In this document: positions 1 to 7,032 of the stretch, piece after piece
Numbering within the stretch: the first letter of the stretch is position 1
How the letters are laid out: each line of letters begins with the position of its first letter
NCBI RefSeq assembly: GCF_014701095.1
Contig: NZ_AP023439.1
Span: 5,258,001-5,322,000 of the forward strand
Direction of reading: 5' to 3'
Length of the DNA: 64,000 bases
Source: Streptomyces tuirus
Lineage (GTDB): Bacteria; Actinomycetota; Actinomycetes; Streptomycetales; Streptomycetaceae
Position numbers and translations under genes: made by a program
Notes under the pieces: generated by a model
Seen by the model: the letters and a program-made list of their open reading frames with translations, nothing else
Told to the model about the DNA's origin: nothing
The model's database searches: none

Positions 1-1
1 C

Positions 2-919
2 CAGGAGGCCAAGGCGAAGGCGGAGCAGGCGCGCGCGCAAGCAGCCCGGGAGGGCGGGACGGGGGCGATCTCCCCGGCCGATCTCGTCATCGACGTCGAC
101 GAGGCGGGGTTCGAGCGGGACGTCCTGCAGCGCTCCGCCGAAGTGCCCGTCGTCATCGACTTCTGGGCCGAGTGGTGTGAGCCCTGCAAGCAGCTCAGCC
201 CGGTCCTGGAGCGGCTGGCCGTCGAGTACAACGGCCGGATCCTGCTCGCCAAGGTCGACGTCGACGCCAATCAGATGCTGATGCAGCAGTTCGGCATCCA
301 GGGGATCCCCGCGGTGTTCGCGGTCGTCGCGGGGCAGGCGCTGCCGCTCTTCCAGGGGGCGGCGGGCGAGGCGCAGATCCGCCAGACGCTCGACCAGCTG
401 GTGCAGGTCGGCGAGCAGCGCTTCGGTCTGACCGGTCTCACCGTCGACCCCGAGGCCGAGCCGGGCGGCGGCCCGGCGGCGGCCGCCGAGCAGCCGGCCG
501 GTCCGTACGACGGGCTCCTCGAGGCCGCCGTGCAGGCGCTGGACTCGGGCGACCTGGCCGGTGCCGTCCAGGCGTACAAGAACGTGCTGAACGAGGACCC
601 GGGCAACGAGGAGGCCAAACTGGGTCTCGCGCAGGCCGAGTTGCTCCAGCGGGTGCAGGGCTTCGACCCGCAGCAGGTGCGCCGGGACGCGGCCGAGAAG
701 CCGGCCGACGTGCAGGCGCAGATCGCCGCCGCCGATCTGGATCTGGTGGGCGGCCATGTCGAGGACGCCTTCGGCCGGCTCATCGAGACCGTGCAGCGCA
801 CGGTGGGTGACGACCGGGACACCGTGCGGATGCGGCTGCTGGAGCTGTTCGACGTCGTCGGGCCCGACGACCCCCGTGTGATCGCGGCGCGCAGGGCTCT
901 GGCGCGCGCCCTGTTCTGA
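2..919 (+). CDS. Thioredoxin-domain protein with TPR-like C-terminus (5' end outside window)
   Basis: The reading frame is open from the first bases, so the true start lies left of the window; 305 codons are visible. An alanine/glutamine-rich linker is followed by a thioredoxin fold with active site WCEPC (glutamate where classical thioredoxins have glycine) and the cis-proline segment GIPAVFAV. The C-terminal half holds helical TPR-like units (LDSGDLAGAVQAYKNVLNED region). This architecture is that of YbbN/CnoX-type thioredoxin-TPR proteins, which in other bacteria act as holdases and redox co-chaperones rather than general disulfide reductases. It has no signal peptide in the visible part, so it is probably cytoplasmic. 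A hairpin immediately downstream suggests transcription ends here. The family is clear; the exact substrate is unknown. Confidence 0.88.
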   Translation, partial: QEAKAKAEQARAQAAREGGTGAISPADLVIDVDEAGFERDVLQRSAEVPVVIDFWAEWCEPCKQLSPVLERLAVEYNGRILLAKVDVDANQMLMQQFGIQGIPAVFAVVAGQALPLFQGAAGEAQIRQTLDQLVQVGEQRFGLTGLTVDPEAEPGGGPAAAAEQPAGPYDGLLEAAVQALDSGDLAGAVQAYKNVLNEDPGNEEAKLGLAQAELLQRVQGFDPQQVRRDAAEKPADVQAQIAAADLDLVGGHVEDAFGRLIETVQRTVGDDRDTVRMRLLELFDVVGPDDPRVIAARRALARALF

Positions 920-931
920 CCAGTCGTTAAA

Positions 932-956
932 CGCGCGGGCCTGTGGTGCCCGCGTG
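932..956 (+). terminator. Stem-loop after the thioredoxin gene
   Basis: A 9-bp GC-rich stem including one G-U pair (932-940 with 948-956) with a 7-nt loop lies 12 bp after the TGA stop and is followed by AAAA rather than a T-run, as is common for Streptomyces terminators. Confidence 0.55.
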
Positions 957-981
957 AAAACTCTGCCGACAGAGGGTCACT

Positions 982-1019
982 GCGGCCGCGCTTTACCAAA
1001 ACTTGGTAATCGCGGCCGC
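982..1019. promoter_or_regulatory. Long palindrome with AT-rich core (TTACCAA...TTGGTAA)
   Basis: Outer arms 982-990 and 1011-1019 are 9-bp perfect complements containing a NotI-type GCGGCCGC. Inside them an inner palindrome TTACCAA-AAC-TTGGTAA (993-1009) forms a second 7-bp arm pair. The AT-rich core in very GC-rich DNA resembles a protein-binding operator more than a terminator. It is the first of three TTAC/GTAA palindromes upstream of the DUF6230 operon. Confidence 0.5.
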
Positions 1020-1021
1020 TG

Positions 1022-1034
1022 TTACTGCGAGTAA
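1022..1034. promoter_or_regulatory. Palindrome TTACT-GCG-AGTAA, candidate operator
   Basis: A perfect 5-bp inverted repeat with a 3-bp spacer, 3 bp after the preceding palindrome. It shares the TTACT/AGTAA half-sites with the repeat at 1149-1166, so the two are probably recognised by one regulator. The regulator is not identified. Confidence 0.45.
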
Positions 1035-1148
1035 GTCATGGACGTTGATCTGTCGGATTCTGTCCATCGATCAACAGCTTTGTACCGCCCCCCGGCAGCA
1101 CCCTGTGTGGCCGGCCGAGACCTATGGGTCGTTGTTCGGTTATCCGGC

Positions 1149-1166
1149 CGTTACTAGCCAGTAACG
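1149..1166. promoter_or_regulatory. Palindrome CGTTACT-AGCC-AGTAACG, candidate operator
   Basis: A perfect 7-bp inverted repeat with a 4-bp spacer, repeating the half-sites of 1022-1034 about 125 bp further on. The start of the DUF6230 gene is about 375 bp downstream, so if the promoter is nearby the transcript has a long leader. Confidence 0.5.
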
Positions 1167-1273
1167 AACCCCCTTGTGCGGGCGGCGAGAATGCACCACG
1201 ATCGGCCACGCTCGGTCCATTCCCGTACCCCGGCAGCCGGTTGGGTCGCGGACAACCTGGGTCCCCACCGAGC

Positions 1274-1339
1274 AGAGCCGGCGGCAGTGGCGCCGGCTCT
1301 TGGACAGGGGGGTCTTCGCCCTTCCGGCGAAGCCTGTCC
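1274..1339 (+). other. Two adjacent strong stem-loops in the 5' region of the DUF6230 operon
   Basis: Hairpin 1 pairs 1274-1282 with 1292-1300 (9 bp, 9-nt loop). Hairpin 2 pairs 1302-1308 with 1333-1339 and, after a 5-nt bulge, 1314-1319 with 1327-1332. No plausible protein is encoded between 920 and 1539. The remainder of this 620-bp stretch holds only the three palindromes listed separately. The hairpins may belong to a structured leader RNA or to an internal terminator; the sequence does not decide between these. Confidence 0.4.
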
Positions 1340-1539
1340 AGCAGGGTTGTGCGTGATGCGTGTCAGGCGCGACCAGTGGTTGTCGCTCGGGGGTGATCGC
1401 CGGTGATTCGGGCGCAGTTGCGCCGCCGAGTGCAGGCGCTCTCCTTCCCGAGGACGTAGCACTTCTCCCATCCCTGCCCGGCTGAGCCGCCAATCGGGGC
1501 GAGCCAGGACAGGAGATGTACGTCCGAGAAGGAGGAAAT

Positions 1540-2172
1540 ATGGAGTCCCAGGTGCGTGGCGGGACCAGATGGAAGCGGTTCGCTGTGGTCATGGTGCCCA
1601 GCGTCGCCGCCACGGCTGCGATAGGTGTCGCCCTCGCGCAGGGCGCTCTCGCCGCGTCGTTCAGTGTCTCCGGGCAGTCGTTCAAGGTCACGACCGACCA
1701 GCTCGTCGGCACGGGCTTCTCGCAGTACGGCGCCCTCGATGAGGGATACACGATGGACGGCAAGAAGGCCGTCCACCCGGTCGCCGTCTCGTCGTTCAAG
1801 CAGGCGACGATCAAGAACCTGTGCCAGTCGGTCGTCACCCCGAACATTCCGGTGCTCGGGAACGTCAGCCTGATCCTGCGTGCGGGTCAGGGTGCGAAGC
1901 CGGTGGAGGCCCAGAACCTCTACATCGACGTCGCCGACCTCAGCGCCGATGCGACGTTCGAGAACATCGACATCGGTGTGGCGGCCAAGGACGCCAACAA
2001 GGGCCCGGCCATGCGGAAGGGCGAGTCGGCCAACCCGTACGGCTTCGCCCAGCAGGCGGACAAGGCGACCCTGACCGACGTGAAGCAGACGGCGTGGGCG
2101 ACCACCGCCGGAACCTTCAAGCTCAGCGGCCTGAAGATGTCGCTGTCGACGGGTGTCAAGGAGTGCTACTAA
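1540..2172 (+). CDS. DUF6230-family secreted protein
   Basis: The ATG at 1540 is preceded by a textbook AAGGAGG, so it is preferred to the in-frame ATG at 1516. The 210-residue product has positively charged residues (R10, K12, R13), a hydrophobic stretch at about 14-38 and an ALA-AS signal-peptidase site near residue 39, predicting export. The mature part is beta-rich and ends with a cysteine (KECY), with another in the NLCQSVV segment, so a disulfide is possible. Older Streptomyces annotations call this family cholesterol esterase, but no GxSxG lipase motif is visible and I do not support that function. It is the first gene of a co-oriented trio with a DUF6114 membrane protein and a low-complexity secreted protein. 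Function unknown. Confidence 0.85.
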   Translation: MESQVRGGTRWKRFAVVMVPSVAATAAIGVALAQGALAASFSVSGQSFKVTTDQLVGTGFSQYGALDEGYTMDGKKAVHPVAVSSFKQATIKNLCQSVVTPNIPVLGNVSLILRAGQGAKPVEAQNLYIDVADLSADATFENIDIGVAAKDANKGPAMRKGESANPYGFAQQADKATLTDVKQTAWATTAGTFKLSGLKMSLSTGVKECY

Positions 2173-2290
2173 GCACTCGATGACGGGCGGGGGAGCCGGT
2201 GGCGCCCCCGCCCGTCCACCTTCCGGCCGCGCCTTCACGCGGGGCCCACATCACCACCACAGCAACGCTGTACCAGGGAGCTGTTTTTCC

Positions 2291-2854
2291 ATGAGCGCCG
2301 AGACTCCTGCCGCCACCGGCCAGTTGACCCTCCGGAGGCAGCAGTTCCGCGCCTGGCGGGGTGAGCGGCCGTTCTGGGCCGGGCTGTTCGTCCTCCTCAG
2401 TGGACTGCCCATCGCCTACTTCCCGTACGCGAATCTCCAGATCGGTCACCTGACGCTGGCGATGGCGACCACCGCGGGTGCCGGGTCCCTGATCATCGGC
2501 GTGCTGCTCGTCGTACTGGGCGTGAGCCTCTGGTTCCAGAAGCACGTCCGCGTCTTCGCGGGAGTCGCGGCGATCCTGCTGGCGCTGGTGTCCATTCCCG
2601 TGTCCAATCTCGGCGGCTTCCTCATCGGCTTCCTCTTCGCCCTCGTGGGCGGGGCGATGGCCGTGGCCTGGGCGCCGGGCGGACGTCCCGCGGGACAGCC
2701 CGCCGCGATGGCAAGCACCGGCACGGGCGGGACTCCCGAGGCCACGGACCACGAGACCACGGAGCTGCGGCCCGTGGACGGGGTGGATGAGCCGAACGAT
2801 CTGTCAGGAACGAACCCGGCCAACGGGGCGAACGGGAGGCACAGTGCCGGCTGA
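2291..2854 (+). CDS. DUF6114-family integral membrane protein
   Basis: The ATG at 2291 gives 187 residues; the upstream in-frame extension overlaps the preceding gene's end and is not credible. A basic N-terminus (LRRQQFRAWRGERPFW) is followed by about four hydrophobic segments (roughly 28-46, 54-80, 87-103, 106-126) and a hydrophilic Gly/Thr/Asn-rich tail. The WRGERPFWAG lead-in is typical of DUF6114 as I remember it. The gene sits 118 bp after the DUF6230 gene and overlaps the next gene by 11 bp, implying coupled expression. It may anchor or export one of its secreted neighbours; this is inference from context. Biochemical function unknown. Confidence 0.82.
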   Translation: MSAETPAATGQLTLRRQQFRAWRGERPFWAGLFVLLSGLPIAYFPYANLQIGHLTLAMATTAGAGSLIIGVLLVVLGVSLWFQKHVRVFAGVAAILLALVSIPVSNLGGFLIGFLFALVGGAMAVAWAPGGRPAGQPAAMASTGTGGTPEATDHETTELRPVDGVDEPNDLSGTNPANGANGRHSAG

Positions 2855-4211
2855 CGAGGTGACCCACGGGGCTGATGTGGAGGCATCCCGTGTGAGAACC
2901 GGGCCGCGCCACGCGGCTCCCAAGAAGCCGCTGTTCACCAGGTTCAACAGGCCGGCCGGCAAGGCGATAGCCATGGCGGCGATGCCGACGGCGGTGCTCA
3001 TGGGCATGGGCTTCACATCGACGCTCGCCATAGCCGACAGCGACACCCCGGCGGCGCCGACCTCCAAGAGCCTGACGGCCGACGAGTACAAGGACTGTGT
3101 GGCGGCCCTGGAGGACTCCGACAAGGACTCCAAGGGTGACGCGTCCGCCTCGCCCACGCCGTCCCCCTCGGCGAGCGACGGCGCGACGGACGAGAAGGAC
3201 GACCAGGGCGACACCGCCCCGAAGCCGTCCCCCTCGGGTGGTACGGAGGCGAACAACGGCGGTTCCTCTTCGTCGGATTCAGGTTCCGACGACAAGGCCG
3301 AGCCGAAGCCGACCCCGTCCACGAGCGCGCCCGACGCAGGCGGCGACGACGCGGCCGCCACTCCGTCCCCCGAGCCGTCCGAGAGCCCCGGCAACATCCT
3401 GGAGGGCATCGGGGACGCGATCGGCGGCATCTTCGACGGCGGGAAGGGTGAGGACGGGGCGAGCCCCAGCCCGACCCCGACCCCGTCCGTGTCGGCGTCG
3501 CAGAGCGCCGAGAAGCCGGCCGAGGACGCCTCCGACGCCGCCGAGGACACGACCGGCAAGGTCGAGGACACCGTCGAGGACACCACCGGCAAGGCGTCCG
3601 ACCCGGTGAAGGACACCGGCAAGACGGCGGAGGACACCACCAAGGCCGTCGAGAAGGCGGCCGAGGACGCGGCGGAGAAGGCGGAGGAGGCCACCGCCTC
3701 GCCCAGCCCCTCCCCGAGCGCCACCACGGACGCCGACGACTGCCCGGCCGCCACCGACGCCGAGGGCGGTGTCGACAACAAGGTGCCGCTGCCGGACGAC
3801 CCGTGGTTCCTCAACGCCAGCTCGCTGACGCTGAAGGGCGCCGACTACAAGGGCGTCGTCGAGGTGCGGACCGCCAACGGCTCCGTCAAGAAGGTGCTGA
3901 AGTACGTCATATCCGGCGGCACCGACATCGGCGACCTGCACCAGACCGTCCAGGACAAGCAGTCCGGCAAGACCTACCACGTGCAGGCGGCCAAGGGCTC
4001 GACGTCCACGATCCGCAACGGCGACACCGTGATGTACACGGAGAGCATCTCCGGCAACCTGCTCGGGCTGATCCCGATCACGTTCGACCCGGAGCACCCG
4101 CCGCCGCTGAACATCCCGCTGATCTACTTCACCAACGTGAAGGTCCAGCAGGCCGGCCAGTTCGGCGGGACGCTGCACGTGCCGGGGCTGCACAACTTCG
4201 TCACCGGCTGA
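2844..4211 (+). CDS. Large acidic low-complexity secreted protein, third gene of the DUF6230/DUF6114 operon
   Basis: The GTG at 2844 has GGGAGG upstream and overlaps the DUF6114 stop, so it is preferred to the ATG at 2787. The 455-residue product has a basic N-terminus and a hydrophobic segment at about 40-60 ending in STLAIADSD, consistent with export. Residues about 85-320 are a disordered tract of Ser/Pro (SPTPSPS), acidic stretches and repeated EDTTGKVEDTVEDTTGKASDP-like units that may form helical or coiled segments. The last ~125 residues form a compact, probably beta domain without recognisable catalytic motifs. Such a linker could span the cell wall and present the C-terminal domain outside. 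A strong terminator follows. Function unknown. Confidence 0.8.
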   Translation: MPADEVTHGADVEASRVRTGPRHAAPKKPLFTRFNRPAGKAIAMAAMPTAVLMGMGFTSTLAIADSDTPAAPTSKSLTADEYKDCVAALEDSDKDSKGDASASPTPSPSASDGATDEKDDQGDTAPKPSPSGGTEANNGGSSSSDSGSDDKAEPKPTPSTSAPDAGGDDAAATPSPEPSESPGNILEGIGDAIGGIFDGGKGEDGASPSPTPTPSVSASQSAEKPAEDASDAAEDTTGKVEDTVEDTTGKASDPVKDTGKTAEDTTKAVEKAAEDAAEKAEEATASPSPSPSATTDADDCPAATDAEGGVDNKVPLPDDPWFLNASSLTLKGADYKGVVEVRTANGSVKKVLKYVISGGTDIGDLHQTVQDKQSGKTYHVQAAKGSTSTIRNGDTVMYTESISGNLLGLIPITFDPEHPPPLNIPLIYFTNVKVQQAGQFGGTLHVPGLHNFVTG

Positions 4212-4245
4212 GCGCCCCTCACAGCCCGTTCGCGAGCCGCACACA

Positions 4246-4282
4246 CCGAGGGCGCCCCCTGGAATCCAGGGGGCGCCCTCGG
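4246..4282. terminator. Strong bidirectional terminator between convergent genes
   Basis: A perfect 17-bp stem (4246-4262 with 4266-4282) with a 3-nt AAT loop lies between the converging secreted-protein gene and pyk, serving both strands. Confidence 0.85.
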
Positions 4283-4316
4283 TGGCGTCCAGGGGCTTTC
4301 ACGGCCCGTGGACGGA

Positions 4317-5744
4317 TCAGCCCTTGGCCTCGCCCAGGTGGTGGACCCGCACCATGTTGGTGGTGCCGGGCACGCCGGGGGGCGAACCGGCGGTGATGAC
4401 CACGATGTCGCCTTCGTTGAAGCGGTTCAGCTTCACCAGCTCCTGCTCGACGAGGTCGACCATCTCGTCCGTGCTGTTCACGAACGGCACCACGTACGGC
4501 TCCACGCCCCAGCTCAGCGCCATCTGGTTGCGGGTGCCCTCGTCGGTGGTGAAGGCGATGATCGGCTGCGCCGCGCGGTAGCGCGAGAGACGGCGGGCGG
4601 TGTCGCCGGACTGCGTGAAGGCCACCAGGCCCCGGCCGCCGAGGAAGTCGGCGATCTCGCAGGCGGCCCGGGCCACCGAACCGCCCTGCGTGCGCGGCTT
4701 CTTGCCCGGCACCAGCGGCTGCAGGCCCTTGGACATCAGCTCCTGCTCGGCCGCGGTGACGATCTTCGACATCGTCTTCACGGTCTCGATCGGGTACGCG
4801 CCCACGCTCGACTCGGCCGACAGCATGACCGCGTCGGTGCCGTCCAGGATGGCGTTGGCCACGTCGGAGGCCTCGGCGCGGGTGGGACGGGAGTTGGTGA
4901 TCATCGACTCCATCATCTGGGTCGCCACGATCACCGGCTTGGCGTTGCGACGGCAGAGCTCGATCAGGCGCTTCTGCACCATGGGGACCTTCTCGAGCGG
5001 GTACTCGACGGCCAGGTCACCGCGGGCGACCATCACACCGTCGAACGCCATCACGACGTCCTCCATGTTCTGCACCGCCTGCGGCTTCTCCACCTTGGCG
5101 ATGACGGGGACGCGGCGGCCCTCCTCGTCCATGACGCGGTGCACGTCGTGGACGTCCTTGGCGTCCCGGACGAAGGACAGCGCGACCAGGTCGCAGCCCA
5201 TCCGCAGGGCGAAGCGGAGGTCGTCGACGTCCTTCTCGGACAGCGCGGGCACGTTGACGGCCGCGCCGGGCAGGTTGATGCCCTTGTGGTCGGAGATGAC
5301 GCCGCCCTCGATGACGATCGTCCTCACCCGGGAGCCCTCGACCTTGGTGACCTTCAGCTCGACGTTGCCGTCGTTGATGAGGATCGGGTCGCCCTTGCTG
5401 ACATCGCCGGGCAGACCCTTGTAGGTCGTCCCGCAGATCGTCTTGTCGCCCGGGACGTCCTCGGTGGTGATGGTGAACTCGTCACCGCGCACCAGCTCCA
5501 CGGGACCCTCGGCGAAGGTCCCCAGACGGATCTTCGGGCCCTGGAGGTCGGCGAGGACACCGATGGCCCGGCCGGTCTCCTTGGCGGCGGCACGGACCCG
5601 GTCGTACCGGCCCTGGTGCTCGGCGTGGCTGCCGTGGCTGAAGTTGAAGCGGGCCACGTTCATGCCGGCTTCGATCAACGCGACAAGCTGATCGTGGGAG
5701 TCGACCGCAGGGCCGAGAGTACAGACGATTTTCGAACGGCGCAT
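4317..5744 (-). CDS. pyk: Pyruvate kinase
   Basis: The 475-residue protein converts phosphoenolpyruvate and ADP to pyruvate and ATP, the last step of glycolysis. Diagnostic segments are MRRSKIVCTLGPA at the N-terminus, FNFSHG, the active-site lysine motif VPVIAKVEKPQA, the divalent-metal loop MVARGDLAVEYP and VIVATQMMESM. Full length for bacterial enzymes. Streptomyces carry two paralogues; this one, next to ackA-pta, corresponds by context to the second copy (pyk2 in S. coelicolor, from memory). The 73-bp gap to ackA contains an AT-rich stretch that may hold its promoter; transcription could also read through from pta-ackA. Confidence 0.97.
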   Translation of the reverse strand: MRRSKIVCTLGPAVDSHDQLVALIEAGMNVARFNFSHGSHAEHQGRYDRVRAAAKETGRAIGVLADLQGPKIRLGTFAEGPVELVRGDEFTITTEDVPGDKTICGTTYKGLPGDVSKGDPILINDGNVELKVTKVEGSRVRTIVIEGGVISDHKGINLPGAAVNVPALSEKDVDDLRFALRMGCDLVALSFVRDAKDVHDVHRVMDEEGRRVPVIAKVEKPQAVQNMEDVVMAFDGVMVARGDLAVEYPLEKVPMVQKRLIELCRRNAKPVIVATQMMESMITNSRPTRAEASDVANAILDGTDAVMLSAESSVGAYPIETVKTMSKIVTAAEQELMSKGLQPLVPGKKPRTQGGSVARAACEIADFLGGRGLVAFTQSGDTARRLSRYRAAQPIIAFTTDEGTRNQMALSWGVEPYVVPFVNSTDEMVDLVEQELVKLNRFNEGDIVVITAGSPPGVPGTTNMVRVHHLGEAKG

Positions 5745-5817
5745 GGGGCGATCCTATCGGTTTGTTTCGCAGCGGAATATTCCGTCTGGCGGAAAATACA
5801 AAAGGGCGGCATGCCGC

Positions 5818-7032
5818 TCAGGTGTGATTCCCCGAACCAATTACCAGCGCGTAGGTCTGTGTCGCGATCTCCAATTCCTCGTCAGTGGGCACCACCGCCA
5901 CGGCGACCCGGGCGCCCTCGGGCGAGATCAGCCGTGCCGCGTCGCCGCGTACGGCGTTGCGCTCGCCGTCCACCGCAAGGCCCAGCTCCTCCAGCCCCGC
6001 CAGGGCGGCAGCCCGCACAGGAGCCGCGTTCTCGCCCACACCGGCCGTGAAGGCGACCGCGTCCACCCGTCCGAGTACGGCGTAATAGGCGCCGATGTAC
6101 TTCTTCAGCCGGTGAATGTAGATGTCGAACGCCAGCTCGGCCTGCTCGTCGCCCTCGTCGACGCGGCGGCGGATCTCCCTCATGTCGTTGTCACCGCACA
6201 GACCGATCAGACCGCTCTTCTTGTTGAGAAGAGTGTCGATCTCGTCGGCGGACATTCCACCGACACGCATCAAATGGAAGATGACGGCCGGGTCCATGTC
6301 TCCGGAGCGCGTACCCATCACGAGCCCCTCCAAAGGCGTCAGCCCCATGGAAGTGTCCACGCAGCGACCGCCCCGCACGGCCGACGCCGACGCCCCGTTG
6401 CCCAGGTGCAGCACGATCACGTTCGCCTCGGAGGGGTCCTTGCCCAGCAGCGCGGCGGTGGCCCGCGAGACATAGGCGTGCGACGTGCCGTGGAAGCCGT
6501 AGCGCCGGATGCGGTGCTCGTCGGCGGTCTTGACGTCGATCGCGTAGCGGGCGGCCGACTCCGGCATGGTCGTGTGGAACGCCGTGTCGAAGACGGCGAC
6601 CTGCGGCAGGTCCGGCCGCAGCACCCGGGCGGTGCGGATGCCGGTGAGGTTGGCCGGGTTGTGCAGTGGGGCCACCGGGATGAGCCGCTCGATCTCGGCG
6701 AGCACGGCGTCGTCGACGACGGTCGGCTCGGTGAAGAACTTCCCGCCGTGCACCACGCGGTGCCCGATCGCGGCCAGCTCGGGCGAGTCCAGGCCCAGGC
6801 CGTCCTTGGCGAGCTCCTCGGCCACGGCCTTCAGGGCGGCGTCGTGGTCGGCGATCGCACCGCCGCGCTCCCGGCTCTCGCCGCCGGCCCGGGTGTGCTT
6901 CAGCCGGGACGTCTGCTCGCCGATGCGCTCGACCAGGCCCACCGCCAGCCGGCTGCTGTCGCGCATGTCGAGCAGCTGGTACTTCAGCGACGAGGAGCCG
7001 GAGTTGAGGACGAGGACACGGGCGGGGCTCAC
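5818..7032 (-). CDS. ackA: Acetate kinase
   Basis: The 404-residue enzyme makes ATP and acetate from acetyl phosphate. Visible motifs are VLVLNSGSSSLK at the N-terminus (phosphate-binding), GHRVVHGG, FDTAFH, YGFHGTSH, HLGNGAS, MGLTPLEGLVMGTRSGD and the late FTAGVGENA. The GTG start overlaps the TGA stop of pta (GTGA), so translation is coupled. The long open frame continuing upstream is a shadow of pta. With pta it forms the overflow/acetate activation route beside pyruvate kinase. Confidence 0.97.
   Translation of the reverse strand: MSPARVLVLNSGSSSLKYQLLDMRDSSRLAVGLVERIGEQTSRLKHTRAGGESRERGGAIADHDAALKAVAEELAKDGLGLDSPELAAIGHRVVHGGKFFTEPTVVDDAVLAEIERLIPVAPLHNPANLTGIRTARVLRPDLPQVAVFDTAFHTTMPESAARYAIDVKTADEHRIRRYGFHGTSHAYVSRATAALLGKDPSEANVIVLHLGNGASASAVRGGRCVDTSMGLTPLEGLVMGTRSGDMDPAVIFHLMRVGGMSADEIDTLLNKKSGLIGLCGDNDMREIRRRVDEGDEQAELAFDIYIHRLKKYIGAYYAVLGRVDAVAFTAGVGENAAPVRAAALAGLEELGLAVDGERNAVRGDAARLISPEGARVAVAVVPTDEELEIATQTYALVIGSGNHT

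Noticed and set aside
1302..1339. Riboswitch upstream of the DUF6230 gene
   Set aside because: The hairpins match no riboswitch class consensus I know, and the downstream gene has no metabolic function that would suggest a ligand.
5806..5817. Palindrome GCGGCATGCCGC after ackA as a terminator
   Set aside because: The stem can only form with 4 bp and a 4-nt loop; too weak to call despite following T residues on the minus strand.
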